Part shown: positions 1-8,637 of the stretch, in pieces | Numbering within the stretch: position 1 is the first letter of the stretch | Layout of the letters: each line of letters begins with the position of its first letter | NCBI RefSeq assembly: GCF_008801835.1 | Contig: NZ_VZOW01000019.1 | Coordinates: 49,829-113,828 of the forward strand | Length of the DNA: 64,000 bases | DNA from: Cupriavidus pauculus | GTDB lineage: Bacteria; Pseudomonadota; Gammaproteobacteria; Burkholderiales; Burkholderiaceae | Reading direction: 5' to 3' | The notes under the pieces: generated by a model | The model's database searches: none | Told to the model about the DNA's origin: nothing | The model's input: only the letters and a program-made list of their open reading frames with translations | Made by a program: the position numbers and the translations under genes

Positions 1-1184
1 GAATTGCCGACCGCGTTGGTAGCCGAGCGCCCCATGTCCAGGAACTGATCCACCCCCATGATCAGCAGCAGCCCCGCCTCGGGGATGCCGAACTGGTTCA
101 GCGTGGCGGCGATGACCACCAGCGATGCGCGCGGCACGCCCGCCATGCCCTTCGAGGTCAGCATCAGCAGCAGGAGCATGGTGATCTGCGTGGCCAGCGG
201 CAGATGGATGTCATACGCCTGCGCGATAAACAGCACGGCAAACGTGCAGTACATCATCGACCCGTCCAGATTGAACGAATAGCCGAGCGGCAGCACGAAG
301 CTCGAAATCTTGCGATTCACGCCGAAGCGGTCCAGCGAATCGAGCATCTTCGGATACGCCGCCTCGGAGCTGGCGGTCGAGAACGACAGCAGGAACGGTT
401 CGCGGATCAGCCGGACCAGATCGAATACACGCCGGCCCAGGAAGACGAAGCCGGCCAGCGTCAGCAAGCCCCACAGCACGACCAGCGCGAGATAGAAACT
501 GCCCATGAATTTGGCAAACGTGATCAGGATGCCAAGTCCCTGCGTGGTCACCGTCGAGGCGATCGCCGCAAATACGGCCACTGGCGCCATCCACATCACC
601 GCGCCGGTGATTTTCAGCATGATCTGCGCCAGATCCTCGATGACGCCGGCCATGCGCGCGCCGCGTTCTCCCAGCGTGGAAAGCGCGGTGCCAAAGAAGA
701 TCGAGAACACCACGATCTGCAGGATTTCGTTGTTGGCCATCGCCTCGGCCACCGATTTCGGCACCAGATGCGCGACAAAATCCTTGAGCGTGAAGGCGTT
801 GGTTTTCAGATTGGTAGCGGCGCCGACGTCGGGCAGCGGCAAGCCGATATTCACGCCCGGATGCAGCAGCGTGGCCATGATCAGGCCCAGCGTCAGCGAC
901 ACCAGCGACGCCGTGATGAACCACCCCAGCGCCTTGACCCCCACGCGCCCGACCGTGCTGGCATCGCCCATGTGCGCGATGCCCATCACCAGCGTCGAGA
1001 ACACCAGTGGCGCAATGATCATCTTGATCAGCCGCAGGAACACGTCGGTGATGATCGAGATATAGCCGGCGATTTCCTTGGCCACCTTCGGATCGGGAAA
1101 AGCGGTGTTGCAGGCGTATCCCACTCCCGCGCCGAGGATCATGGCTATCAGGATCCAGGTCGTGATATTTGACTTCTTGCTCAT
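1..1184 (-). CDS. Dicarboxylate/amino acid:cation symporter (DAACS family), C-terminus cut off by window edge
   Basis: Inner-membrane carrier that takes up C4-dicarboxylates or acidic amino acids with protons or sodium. Reading leftward from the ATG at 1184 gives 394 open codons to the window edge; family members have about 420-440, so roughly 40 residues are missing. Family motifs are visible: LIKMIIAPLVFSTL in the second helix, a serine-rich STASSEAAYPKML segment, GYSFNLDGS, and DMGRSATNAVGN in the last few codons. These form the substrate and ion site. A clear AAGGAG ribosome binding site lies about 7 nt before the ATG, which fixes the start. The gene reads away from the RND gene. The family call is firm; GltP-like, DctA-like or another substrate class cannot be decided from the sequence. 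Confidence 0.88.
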   Translation of the reverse strand, partial: MSKKSNITTWILIAMILGAGVGYACNTAFPDPKVAKEIAGYISIITDVFLRLIKMIIAPLVFSTLVMGIAHMGDASTVGRVGVKALGWFITASLVSLTLGLIMATLLHPGVNIGLPLPDVGAATNLKTNAFTLKDFVAHLVPKSVAEAMANNEILQIVVFSIFFGTALSTLGERGARMAGVIEDLAQIMLKITGAVMWMAPVAVFAAIASTVTTQGLGILITFAKFMGSFYLALVVLWGLLTLAGFVFLGRRVFDLVRLIREPFLLSFSTASSEAAYPKMLDSLDRFGVNRKISSFVLPLGYSFNLDGSMMYCTFAVLFIAQAYDIHLPLATQITMLLLLMLTSKGMAGVPRASLVVIAATLNQFGIPEAGLLLIMGVDQFLDMGRSATNAVGN

Positions 1185-1618
1185 GACGTCTCCTTGGGGG
1201 CGGCCTGATCGATGTCCTGCGCCGAGGTCTGCACCTCAACAACGATAGTTCGCCAGTGCGCGATTGCGCAAACCGAAAACGTCATGCACGCATCGGGCGG
1301 CGCAGCGATGTCGATGCCGGCCGCTCACACATGCATCGGCTTTGCACCAATGACGTGCAATGTTTATAATCCGCCACACTCGCCCACCGCCCATCCAGCG
1401 CGGCCGGGGCGACATACCCACAAGCGCGCGCAGCGCCCGCCCGACGAGCCATCGGGCCCGCCGACCGCGCCCCTAGCGTCGCACAGGGCCACACCGGCCC
1501 GCCGCCCTCCCACGGCGGCAGTTAATAGAACCGCCTATCCATCCGCGCCGAGCCTCGGTGCGCCGCCGCATGCGGCGCGACCCGCCGGCGCCAGCAGTCA
1601 ATCGTCAATCGTCAACAC
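1185..1618. other. 434-bp intergenic region with RND leader
   Basis: This gap separates the divergent symporter and RND genes. It holds a near-consensus promoter at 1342-1370 and, if that promoter drives the RND gene, an untranslated leader of about 240 nt. The leader is C-rich and has a GC palindrome at 1560-1578 (GCGCCGC / GCGGCGC around CGCAT). A short repeat (caatcgt twice) lies just before the RND start, with no obvious Shine-Dalgarno. Small frames here have no recognisable content. Confidence 0.5.
1342..1370 (+). promoter_or_regulatory. Sigma70-type promoter, probably for the RND gene
   Basis: TTGCAC at 1342-1347 and TATAAT at 1365-1370 are separated by exactly 17 bp. The -10 box is perfect and the -35 box matches 4 of 6. 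It points right, toward the RND gene that starts 249 bp downstream. A match this good is uncommon by chance in DNA of this GC content. Confidence 0.6.
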
Positions 1619-4600
1619 ATGGCGCAATTTTTCCTCCGCCGCCCCGCCTTTGCGTGGGTGCTGGCCATCCTGACCATGGTCGCCGGCCTGGTCGCGCTAC
1701 AACGGATTCCTGTGGCGCAATACCCGGCGGTGGCACCGCCGATGGTGATCCTTTACGCGGACTACCCGGGCGCGACCGCCGGCACCGTGGAAGACCGCGT
1801 GACCGCGGTGCTGGAGCAGCAGATGCACGGCATTCCGGGCCTGCTTTATATCGATTCGAATAGCGAAGCCGGCACGGCCACGGTCACCATCGGTTTTCGC
1901 CAGGGCACCGATCCCCAACTGGCGCAGGTCAATGTGCGCAACCGCGTGGCGCAGGCCGAGCCGCTGCTGCCCGAAGTGGTGCGCCGCAGTGGCGTCTACG
2001 TCGATCAGGCCAGCGCCAGCCCGTTCATGTATGTGTCGCTGGTGTCGGATGGATCGATGTCCGAAACCGCCCTGGCCGACTACTCGGCCGGCAGCGTGCT
2101 GCCGATGCTGCGGCGCCTGCCCGGCATCGGCAAGGTGGAACCCTACAGCGCCGAATACGCGCTGCGCGTCTGGTTCGATCCGGATCAGCTCCACGCCTAC
2201 GGCCTGACCACGGCCGACGTCGAGGCCGCCATCCGCGCCCGCAACGGCAGCGTCACGCCGGGCCAGCTCGGCGGCGCGCCCGCCCGGACCGGGCAATCGT
2301 TTCAGGCCATCGTGCGTCCACCGGCCCCGCTGGCCAACGCCGACGCGTTCGAACGCATCGTGCTGCGCGCGGGGGCCGATGGCTCGGCCGTGCTGCTGCG
2401 CGACGTGGCCCGTGTCGAAATGGCTGCGGCCGACTTCCGCTACAGCTCCACGGTCGATGGCCGCGAGGCGGCGTCGATGGGGCTGAAGCTGGCCGATGGC
2501 GCCAACGTGCTGGCCACCTCGCGCACGGTGCGCGCGGCGCTGGACGAGGCCGCGCGCGGCTTTCCCGCCGGCGTGGCCTACGAGATCTCCTATGACTCGG
2601 CTCACTTCGTGCAGAACTCGATCACACGCGTGCTGCTTACGCTCGGCGAAGCCACGGTGCTGGTGTTCCTGATCCTGTACCTGTTCCTGGGCAACCTGCG
2701 GGCGACGCTGATCCCGTGCATCGTGGTGCCGGTTTCGCTGCTGGGCACCGTGGCGTGCCTGTATGCGTTCGGGCTGTCGATGAACGTCATCACGTTGTTC
2801 GGCGTGGTGCTGGCCATCGGCATCCTCGTCGACGACGCCATCGTGGTGGTGGAAAACGTCGAGCGGATCATGCGCGAGGAACACGTCGACGCCTTCACCG
2901 CCGCGGCGCGCTCGATGCGCGAGGTGTCCGGCGCGCTGCTGGCCGTCACGCTGGTGCTGTGCGCCGTGTTCGTGCCGATGACATTCATGGACAGCGCGGT
3001 GGGCGTGATCTATCGCCATTTCGCGATGACGCTCGCCATCTCGATTGCCTTTTCGCTGTTCTTCGCGCTGTCGCTGGCGCCGGCCATGTGCGCGAGCCTG
3101 TTGCGCCATGGCGCAGCCCCGGCGCGCGGGCCGCTGGCCTGGTTCGAGGCGCGTTTCGCCGCGTTCACCGCGCGCTACGCGGGCTGGATCCAGCGCCTGC
3201 AGCGCCGACGCCTGCGCTGGCTGGCGGTCTATCTGGCGATCACGGCGGCGTGCGCGCTGATGCTGTGGCAATTGCCGGGCGGCTTTTTGCCCGAGGAGGA
3301 CACCGGCGAGCTGGTGATCGACGTCGAGTTGCCCCCGGGCAGCACGCAGGCGCTGACGCGCGACACCATCGCGCGCCTCGAACAGTGGCTGCAGCACGAG
3401 AAGTTTCCGATCAGGACGACGTTTTCGCTGCTTGGCTGGAACAACGGCGGTTCGGGCGAGCAACGCGCCAGCGTATTTCTTTCGCTGACAGACTGGCAGC
3501 AGCGCGGGCGCGCCGCCTCGGCGGACATCGTGCTGGCGCGGCTGACCAAGGGTCTCGAACACTGGCCGGGCCGCGGCGATGCGCAGCTCTATCCCTACAA
3601 CGGCACGGCGTTACCGGAACTGGGCAGCACCAGCGGGCTGGACATGCGACTGGTCACGCGGCAGGAAGGCGGGCGCCAGGCGCTCTACGCCGCGCGCGAC
3701 AAGCTGATCGAGCGTGCCAAGGCCGATCCGTTGTTCGCCGAGGTCCGCGCGCCCGCCGGCCTGCCAACGCCGGCACTGGATCTGGCGATCGACTATCGCA
3801 AGGCCGAGAGCTTCGGCGTCGATGCGGAAGCGATCCACCATGCGCTGTCGGCCACGATCGGATCGCGCTATATCGACGAACTCGCGCGCGAAGGCCGCGT
3901 ACGCCGCGTGATCCTGCAAGCCGATGCGCGCTTCCGCATGCAGCCCGAGCATCTGTCGCGCGTTCACGTGCGCAACGCCCAGGGCAAGATGGTGTCGCTG
4001 GGCGCCTTCGCCACGCTGGAATGGGGCAACGGCGAGTCGACGATGGAACGCTACAACGGCCTGACATCGGTTCGCATCAACGCCGACACCGCGCCGGGCG
4101 TCAGCACCGGCACGGCCATGGCGCGGCTCGAGGCGCTGGTGCGCGAGCTCGGGCCCGATTACGAAGTGCGCTGGAACGGCCGGGCCTTCGAGCAGCAGCA
4201 GAGCGGATCGCAGGCGCCGTGGCTGTTCGCGCTGTCGCTGCTGTTCATCTTCCTGTGCCTGGTTGCGCTCTATGAAAGCTGGACGCTGCCGCTGGCCGTG
4301 CTGGCCATCGTGCCGGCGGGATTGATCGGCGCCGCTGCGGCAGTGTGGCTGCGCGGCCTGCCCAACGACGTGTACTTCAAGGTCGGCGTGGTGGTCATCA
4401 TGGGACTCGCCGCCAAGAACGCGATCCTCGTCGTCGAATATGCCGAGCAGTTGCGCCGCGACGGCCTCGACCGCGTGCAAGCGGCCACGCAGGCCGCCAG
4501 GCAACGTCTGCGCCCCGTGGTGATGACATCGCTGGCTTTCATTCTCGGCGTGGTGCCACTGGCCATCAGCACCGGCCCGGGCGCGGGTGCACAACGCGCG

Positions 4601-4753
4601 GTCGGCACCGGCGTGCTGGGCGGCATGCTCGGCGCTACCGTCCTCGGCACGCTGGCCATCCCGCTGCTCTACGCCTGGATTGCGCGATGGTCCGCAACGC
4701 GGTCGGCCGACGCCGCAACGGCAGGCACGGACAGCGCGAATGGCGCGGCGTGA
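1619..4753 (+). CDS. RND-type (HAE1/AcrB-like) efflux permease, orphan
   Basis: Inner-membrane proton-driven multidrug export pump of 1,044 residues, the usual length for the AcrB/MexB class. It has the two-fold RND layout, with a first helix at about 10-28, large periplasmic loops and twelve predicted helices. Proton-relay residues are intact: paired aspartates D405-D406 in GILVDDAIVVVEN and lysine K933 in GLAAKNAILVVEY, matching AcrB D407/D408/K940. A tripartite pump needs a membrane-fusion protein and an outer-membrane channel, but neither gene is adjacent, so the pump must borrow partners or act alone. The start follows the family (MAQFFLRRPAFAWVLAI), although no good ribosome binding site precedes it. 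A strong promoter lies 249 bp upstream. The substrate is unknown. Confidence 0.92.
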   Translation: MAQFFLRRPAFAWVLAILTMVAGLVALQRIPVAQYPAVAPPMVILYADYPGATAGTVEDRVTAVLEQQMHGIPGLLYIDSNSEAGTATVTIGFRQGTDPQLAQVNVRNRVAQAEPLLPEVVRRSGVYVDQASASPFMYVSLVSDGSMSETALADYSAGSVLPMLRRLPGIGKVEPYSAEYALRVWFDPDQLHAYGLTTADVEAAIRARNGSVTPGQLGGAPARTGQSFQAIVRPPAPLANADAFERIVLRAGADGSAVLLRDVARVEMAAADFRYSSTVDGREAASMGLKLADGANVLATSRTVRAALDEAARGFPAGVAYEISYDSAHFVQNSITRVLLTLGEATVLVFLILYLFLGNLRATLIPCIVVPVSLLGTVACLYAFGLSMNVITLFGVVLAIGILVDDAIVVVENVERIMREEHVDAFTAAARSMREVSGALLAVTLVLCAVFVPMTFMDSAVGVIYRHFAMTLAISIAFSLFFALSLAPAMCASLLRHGAAPARGPLAWFEARFAAFTARYAGWIQRLQRRRLRWLAVYLAITAACALMLWQLPGGFLPEEDTGELVIDVELPPGSTQALTRDTIARLEQWLQHEKFPIRTTFSLLGWNNGGSGEQRASVFLSLTDWQQRGRAASADIVLARLTKGLEHWPGRGDAQLYPYNGTALPELGSTSGLDMRLVTRQEGGRQALYAARDKLIERAKADPLFAEVRAPAGLPTPALDLAIDYRKAESFGVDAEAIHHALSATIGSRYIDELAREGRVRRVILQADARFRMQPEHLSRVHVRNAQGKMVSLGAFATLEWGNGESTMERYNGLTSVRINADTAPGVSTGTAMARLEALVRELGPDYEVRWNGRAFEQQQSGSQAPWLFALSLLFIFLCLVALYESWTLPLAVLAIVPAGLIGAAAAVWLRGLPNDVYFKVGVVVIMGLAAKNAILVVEYAEQLRRDGLDRVQAATQAARQRLRPVVMTSLAFILGVVPLAISTGPGAGAQRAVGTGVLGGMLGATVLGTLAIPLLYAWIARWSATRSADAATAGTDSANGAA

Positions 4754-4781
4754 CCCCGGGCAGCGAGATCGTTCGAGCCGC

Positions 4782-4824
4782 TCACGTAGGAAGTACCGCC
4801 GCACCATCGACGGCGGCTACGTGA
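4782..4824. terminator. Two-tier hairpin between convergent genes
   Basis: An 8-bp outer stem (TCACGTAG 4782-4789 with CTACGTGA 4817-4824) encloses a 6-bp GC stem (CCGCCG 4796-4801 with CGGCGG 4811-4816) and a 9-nt loop. It fills the short gap between the RND stop and the LysR stop, where a bidirectional terminator is expected. There is no U-tract, so termination is inferred. Confidence 0.45.
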
Positions 4825-4825
4825 T

Positions 4826-5743
4826 TCAGGCGGCCTGGGCAAACATCGCCATCCGCTGCCGGATGAAGGCCAGCACTTCCAGCGCCGCGGCCGGCAGCGG
4901 GCGGCCGGCCTTGACCAGCAGCCGCGCCTGCGTGCCGCGAAACAGCGGATGGTCGATCGGCACCGTGGCGAGCGTCCCGGCGGCCACCTCTCGATAGGCC
5001 GCGAATTGCCCGATCAGGGTGACGAAATTGTCGTACGCCACGAACTGTTTGAGCGCCGCAAGCGAATTGGTGACGAGCGTGGGCCGGATGCGGACGTTTT
5101 CGGCAAATTCCAGCATTTTGGCGGCGTGTCCGATGCCGTAGGACTCCGGCATCAGCGCCAGCGGATAGGTCATCAGGTCGTGAACGCTGACTGCGGTGCC
5201 GCGCAGCGCCAACGGATGATCGTGGCGCGTCAGCAGCACGATTGGCTGCGCCGCGCTGGCGCGATATTCGATGCGCGGATGCAGTGGCGGGTTGTACGCC
5301 AGCCCGATGTGCGCGCGGCTTTCGGCCACTTCGTTGAGCACATCGTCAACCGGCAGCGTTTCCATGCGGATATCGACCATCGGATATTGCGCGCAGAACG
5401 GCGCGATGACTTCGTTGATCAGCGCGTCGACATAGCCTTCGCTGAGCGCGATCTGCACGAGCCCCTGCTGCAGGCCCTTCAACGCGTGGAGCTGGTCTTC
5501 GAGCTTTTCCTGGTGCGAGCGGTAGCCACGCCAGAACTCCAGCAGATGCACGGCGGCCTCGGTGGGGCGCACACCGCGCGCCTGCCGCTCGAACAGTGTG
5601 GTGCCGAGTTCGTCCTCTAGCAGACGAATCTGCCGGGTGATCACCGACGGCGACGTGTTGAGGCTTTCCGCCGCGCCGCGGATCGTGCCGTGCGCCAGCA
5701 CTTCCCGGAAATACCGCAGCCGTTGCTGATTGATTTCTCGCAT
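4826..5743 (-). CDS. LysR-family transcriptional regulator
   Basis: A 305-residue LysR regulator. It has an N-terminal winged helix-turn-helix (about residues 4-62, with [22 protein letters not shown]) followed by the periplasmic-binding-like effector domain (about 92-295). Length and architecture are canonical. It is transcribed divergently from an MFS permease and creatininase-family hydrolase, with 166 bp between the start codons. In this family that arrangement usually means the regulator controls the neighbouring pathway and itself in response to the transported substrate. That regulatory link is inferred from position. The start ATG at 5743 is right for the family. Confidence 0.9.
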   Translation of the reverse strand: MREINQQRLRYFREVLAHGTIRGAAESLNTSPSVITRQIRLLEDELGTTLFERQARGVRPTEAAVHLLEFWRGYRSHQEKLEDQLHALKGLQQGLVQIALSEGYVDALINEVIAPFCAQYPMVDIRMETLPVDDVLNEVAESRAHIGLAYNPPLHPRIEYRASAAQPIVLLTRHDHPLALRGTAVSVHDLMTYPLALMPESYGIGHAAKMLEFAENVRIRPTLVTNSLAALKQFVAYDNFVTLIGQFAAYREVAAGTLATVPIDHPLFRGTQARLLVKAGRPLPAAALEVLAFIRQRMAMFAQAA

Positions 5744-5909
5744 CGAAACGCCTTTTTATCGACCAAAAGTCACTTTTCCACTGAAAACCCGCACCTGCGT
5801 TGCCCTGGGAAGAACGAAGTGTGGACTTTGTTGCTGTTGGTGTAAATGGTTCGCGCTGCCACTATCGAGCTCATCCACATCGATTACAAAACGCTCTGGA
5901 GACTGGCAA

Positions 5910-7196
5910 ATGTTAGTGATGTCGAACCCCGTCGCGATCGACGATACGGCCGCGCTGTATCGGAAGATCAACCTGCGGCTGCTGCCGTTCCTGCTGGTCT
6001 GTTACCTGTTTGCGTATCTGGACCGCGTCAATATCGGCTTCGCGAAACTGCAGATGCAGGGCGATCTCGGGTTCTCCGACGCCGCCTACGGCGTGGGCGC
6101 GGGCATCTTTTTCATCGGCTACGTGTTGTTCGAAATTCCGAGCAATCTGATGCTGCCGCGCGTCGGGGCGCGCAAGACATTTAGCCGCATTCTTGTGCTG
6201 TGGGGCATCACATCGGCCAGCATGCTGTTCGTGCGCGACGTGCCGACGTTCTACGCGATGCGCTTCCTGCTGGGCGTGTTCGAGGCCGGTTTCGCGCCCG
6301 GCATGATCTATTACCTGTCGCGCTGGTACGGACCGCAGCGCATGGCGCGGGCGATCGCGATCGTGTTCCTGGCGGGGCCGATCGGGGGCATCGTCGGCGG
6401 CCCGGCCTCCGCGTGGCTGATGACTTCGCTAGCCGGTCACGGCGGCCTGGCCGGCTGGCAATGGATGTTCCTGATCGAAGGGTTGCCCTGCCTGCTGCTG
6501 GGCGTGCTGGCGCTCAAGCTGGTGCCGGACCGGCCCGCCGACGCCGACTGGCTGAGCGCCGACGAAAAGCGCCGACTCGAACAGGATCTGGCCGTGCCCG
6601 TCGCGCACAAGCATTCGTTCGGCGCCGTGGCGCGCGACCCGCGCATCTACGTGCTGGCGTTCGCCTATTTCTGCGTGATCGCGGCCATCTACGCGCTGAG
6701 CTTCTGGCTGCCGACGCTGATCAAGGCGCAGGGCGTGGCCGACACCGTGCAGCTCGGCTGGTACACCGCCCTGCCCTATGTCGGCGGCGCCATCGGCATG
6801 GTCTACATGGGACGCCGCTCCGACCGCAAGCGCGAACGCCGCTATCACGCCGCGATCCCTGCGCTGGCCGCGGCCGCGCTGCTGGCCGGCTCCACGCTGG
6901 CCGACGGCCATCTCGCCGTCACGCTCGCGCTGCTGACACTGGGCACCGCGTCGCTGTGGATGACCTACACCGTGTTCTGGGCCATGCCTTCCGAATACCT
7001 CAAGGGCCCGGCCGCGGCTGGCGGCATTGCGCTGATCAACACCATCGGCCTGTCGGGCGGATTCTGGGGGCCGGCCATCATCGGCTGGGCCAAGACCGCC
7101 ACCGGCAGCCTCCATCCCGGCGTACTGATCATGGCGGTCATGCCGCTGGTGGCCGCGCTGATCCTGCTGGCAAACAAGATGCCGACGCGGCGCTGA
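5910..7196 (+). CDS. MFS transporter, anion:cation symporter (ACS) family
   Basis: A twelve-helix major facilitator of 428 residues, like the 4-hydroxyphenylacetate, tartrate and phthalate permeases. Typical motifs are YLDRVNIGFAKLQMQGDLGF in helix 1 and its loop, and GYVLFEIPSNLMLPRVGARK. The frame is open upstream to 5730, but the extra residues are Cys-rich and unlike the family. The ATG at 5910 has GGAG about 8 nt before it and gives the expected N-terminus (a second ATG lies at 5919). It reads divergently from a LysR gene and is followed 69 bp later by a creatininase-family gene, so transporter and hydrolase probably form a catabolic operon for an organic acid or amide. The substrate cannot be named. 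Confidence 0.88.
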   Translation: MLVMSNPVAIDDTAALYRKINLRLLPFLLVCYLFAYLDRVNIGFAKLQMQGDLGFSDAAYGVGAGIFFIGYVLFEIPSNLMLPRVGARKTFSRILVLWGITSASMLFVRDVPTFYAMRFLLGVFEAGFAPGMIYYLSRWYGPQRMARAIAIVFLAGPIGGIVGGPASAWLMTSLAGHGGLAGWQWMFLIEGLPCLLLGVLALKLVPDRPADADWLSADEKRRLEQDLAVPVAHKHSFGAVARDPRIYVLAFAYFCVIAAIYALSFWLPTLIKAQGVADTVQLGWYTALPYVGGAIGMVYMGRRSDRKRERRYHAAIPALAAAALLAGSTLADGHLAVTLALLTLGTASLWMTYTVFWAMPSEYLKGPAAAGGIALINTIGLSGGFWGPAIIGWAKTATGSLHPGVLIMAVMPLVAALILLANKMPTRR

Positions 7197-7265
7197 AGCG
7201 CGCCCGTTCAAGGCCGCGCGCCGGCCGCCAATAACGATTCACTCCCCCGCAAAAAGGAGCCTTTC

Positions 7266-8015
7266 ATGCTGCTGCATCTCTCCACCTGGTCCGAAGTCGA
7301 ACAGTTTCTGAAGCGCAACCAGACAATCGTCATCCCGATCGGCTCCAACGAACAGCATGGGCCGACGGGACTGCTCGGCACGGACTGGCTGTGCCCGGAA
7401 ATCATCTGCCGCGAAGCAGAAAAGCAGGCCGATATCCTGGTCGCGCCCACCTTCAACATCGGCATGGCGCAGCATCACCTGGGCTTTGCCGGCACGATTT
7501 CGCTGCGCCCTTCCACGTTTATCGCGGCAATCGTCGACTGGACGCGCTCGCTGGCGCGGCACGGCTTTGAAAAAATCCTGTTCCTGAACGGCCACGGCGG
7601 CAATATCGCGTCGATCGAAGCCGCGTTTTCGGAGATCTACGCCGAAGCGAGCTTTGCCGGCCGGCGCGCCGGCTTTGCGATGAAGCTGTGCAACTGGTGG
7701 GACCTCGAAGGCGTGGGCGAACTGGCGCGCGAGCAGTTCCCGACCGGACACGGCGCACATGCCACGCCATCGGAAATTGCCATCACGCAATGGGCGTTTT
7801 CCGACGCGATCAAGTATGCCGACTACGCGCCGCGCATTGCGCCGTCGGGCCCTATTCGCGAAGCGCTCGATTTCCGCGCGCGCTATCCCGACGGCCGGAT
7901 GGGTTCCGATCCGGGCCAGGCAACACCGGAAAAAGGCCGTGCACTGGTGGAACTGGCCGCGCGCAGCCTGGCCGCCGAACTCGCCGCATTCGGCAGCAAG
8001 CCCGTACCGGCCTGA
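7266..8015 (+). CDS. Creatininase-family amidohydrolase
   Basis: A 249-residue metal-dependent hydrolase of the creatininase / MftE fold, which opens cyclic amides or cleaves related amide bonds. The metal-binding set is present: E29, H31 and D40 in the GSNEQHGPTGLLGTDW segment, and the NGHGGN loop near residue 119 with its His and following residues. It lies downstream of an ACS-family permease in the same direction and probably shares its LysR regulator. An AAAAGGAGC ribosome binding site lies just upstream of the ATG. The family also includes enzymes acting on substrates other than creatinine, so the reaction is open. Confidence 0.85.
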   Translation: MLLHLSTWSEVEQFLKRNQTIVIPIGSNEQHGPTGLLGTDWLCPEIICREAEKQADILVAPTFNIGMAQHHLGFAGTISLRPSTFIAAIVDWTRSLARHGFEKILFLNGHGGNIASIEAAFSEIYAEASFAGRRAGFAMKLCNWWDLEGVGELAREQFPTGHGAHATPSEIAITQWAFSDAIKYADYAPRIAPSGPIREALDFRARYPDGRMGSDPGQATPEKGRALVELAARSLAAELAAFGSKPVPA

Positions 8016-8032
8016 GCGGCAACGCGCCGCTC
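8014..8032. terminator. Hairpin between convergent genes
   Basis: A perfect 7-bp stem (GAGCGGC 8014-8020 with GCCGCTC 8026-8032) with a 5-nt loop overlaps the creatininase-family stop and sits 4 bp from the stop of the opposing b561 gene. It has no U-tract; terminator function is inferred from its place in the convergent gap. Confidence 0.4.
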
Positions 8033-8035
8033 CGA

Positions 8036-8623
8036 TCAGTTGCGAGGGCGCACGCGCGGCGCCATCGCGGCGAACACGCCATCGCGCAGAATCAGCGCAT
8101 GCAACAGCGCTGCGGCCAGGTGCATCAGCACCACCGCGAACAAGGCGAACGCCAGCCAGGTGTGCAGCGCGCGCAGCAACGCGAACAGGCGCACGTCGAC
8201 GGGCAGGATCGGCGGCAGATGAAATGCGCCGATCATCGTCACCGGATAGCCGCCCGCTGACACCATCGCCCATCCGATCAGCGGCATGGCCAGCATCAGC
8301 GCATACAACACCCAATGCGACAGCGCGGCGATGGCGCGCTGCGGCGGCGGCATGCTGGCCGGCAACGCCGGGGCGCCGCGCCGCAGACGCACCACGAGAC
8401 GCACGACCACCAGCAGCAGCAAGGCGGCACCGAGCGGCCGATGCAGGTCGATCAACACGTCATGCGCGCGCGATACGGTGGCCACCATGCCGACGCCGAC
8501 AAACAGCATCGCCAGGATCAACGCCGCCATCGACCAATGGAGCAGCTTTTGCAGCGCGCTGAAGCTGCCGTGCGCGGGCGGCAGATGCGATGCATGCGCG
8601 CGGGACGTCTGCGAAGTCTTCAT
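8036..8623 (-). CDS. Cytochrome b561-type membrane protein
   Basis: Four-helix membrane cytochrome of 195 residues that passes electrons between the quinone pool and a periplasmic partner. The expected heme-ligand histidines occur in LLHWSMA, DLHRPLG, ALHTWLAF and the last helix (MHLAAALLHAL). The frame extends to 8641, but the ATG at 8623 has AGGAG 8 nt upstream. It starts 15 nt beyond the stop of the catalase-like gene, so the two are almost certainly one operon. This pairing suggests the b561 supplies electrons to, or works alongside, the membrane-anchored peroxidase. Confidence 0.87.
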   Translation of the reverse strand: MKTSQTSRAHASHLPPAHGSFSALQKLLHWSMAALILAMLFVGVGMVATVSRAHDVLIDLHRPLGAALLLLVVVRLVVRLRRGAPALPASMPPPQRAIAALSHWVLYALMLAMPLIGWAMVSAGGYPVTMIGAFHLPPILPVDVRLFALLRALHTWLAFALFAVVLMHLAAALLHALILRDGVFAAMAPRVRPRN

Positions 8624-8637
8624 GCCGGGATCTCCTG

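Noticed and set aside
211..1242. A 343-codon minus-strand frame overlapping the left-edge symporter
   Set aside because: It is one frame off the symporter reading. The true frame from 1184 gives clear DAACS motifs up to the window edge.
1697..3562. A 621-codon minus-strand open frame inside the RND gene
   Set aside because: The RND gene on the other strand is complete with conserved catalytic residues; this frame is its mirror image in GC-rich sequence.
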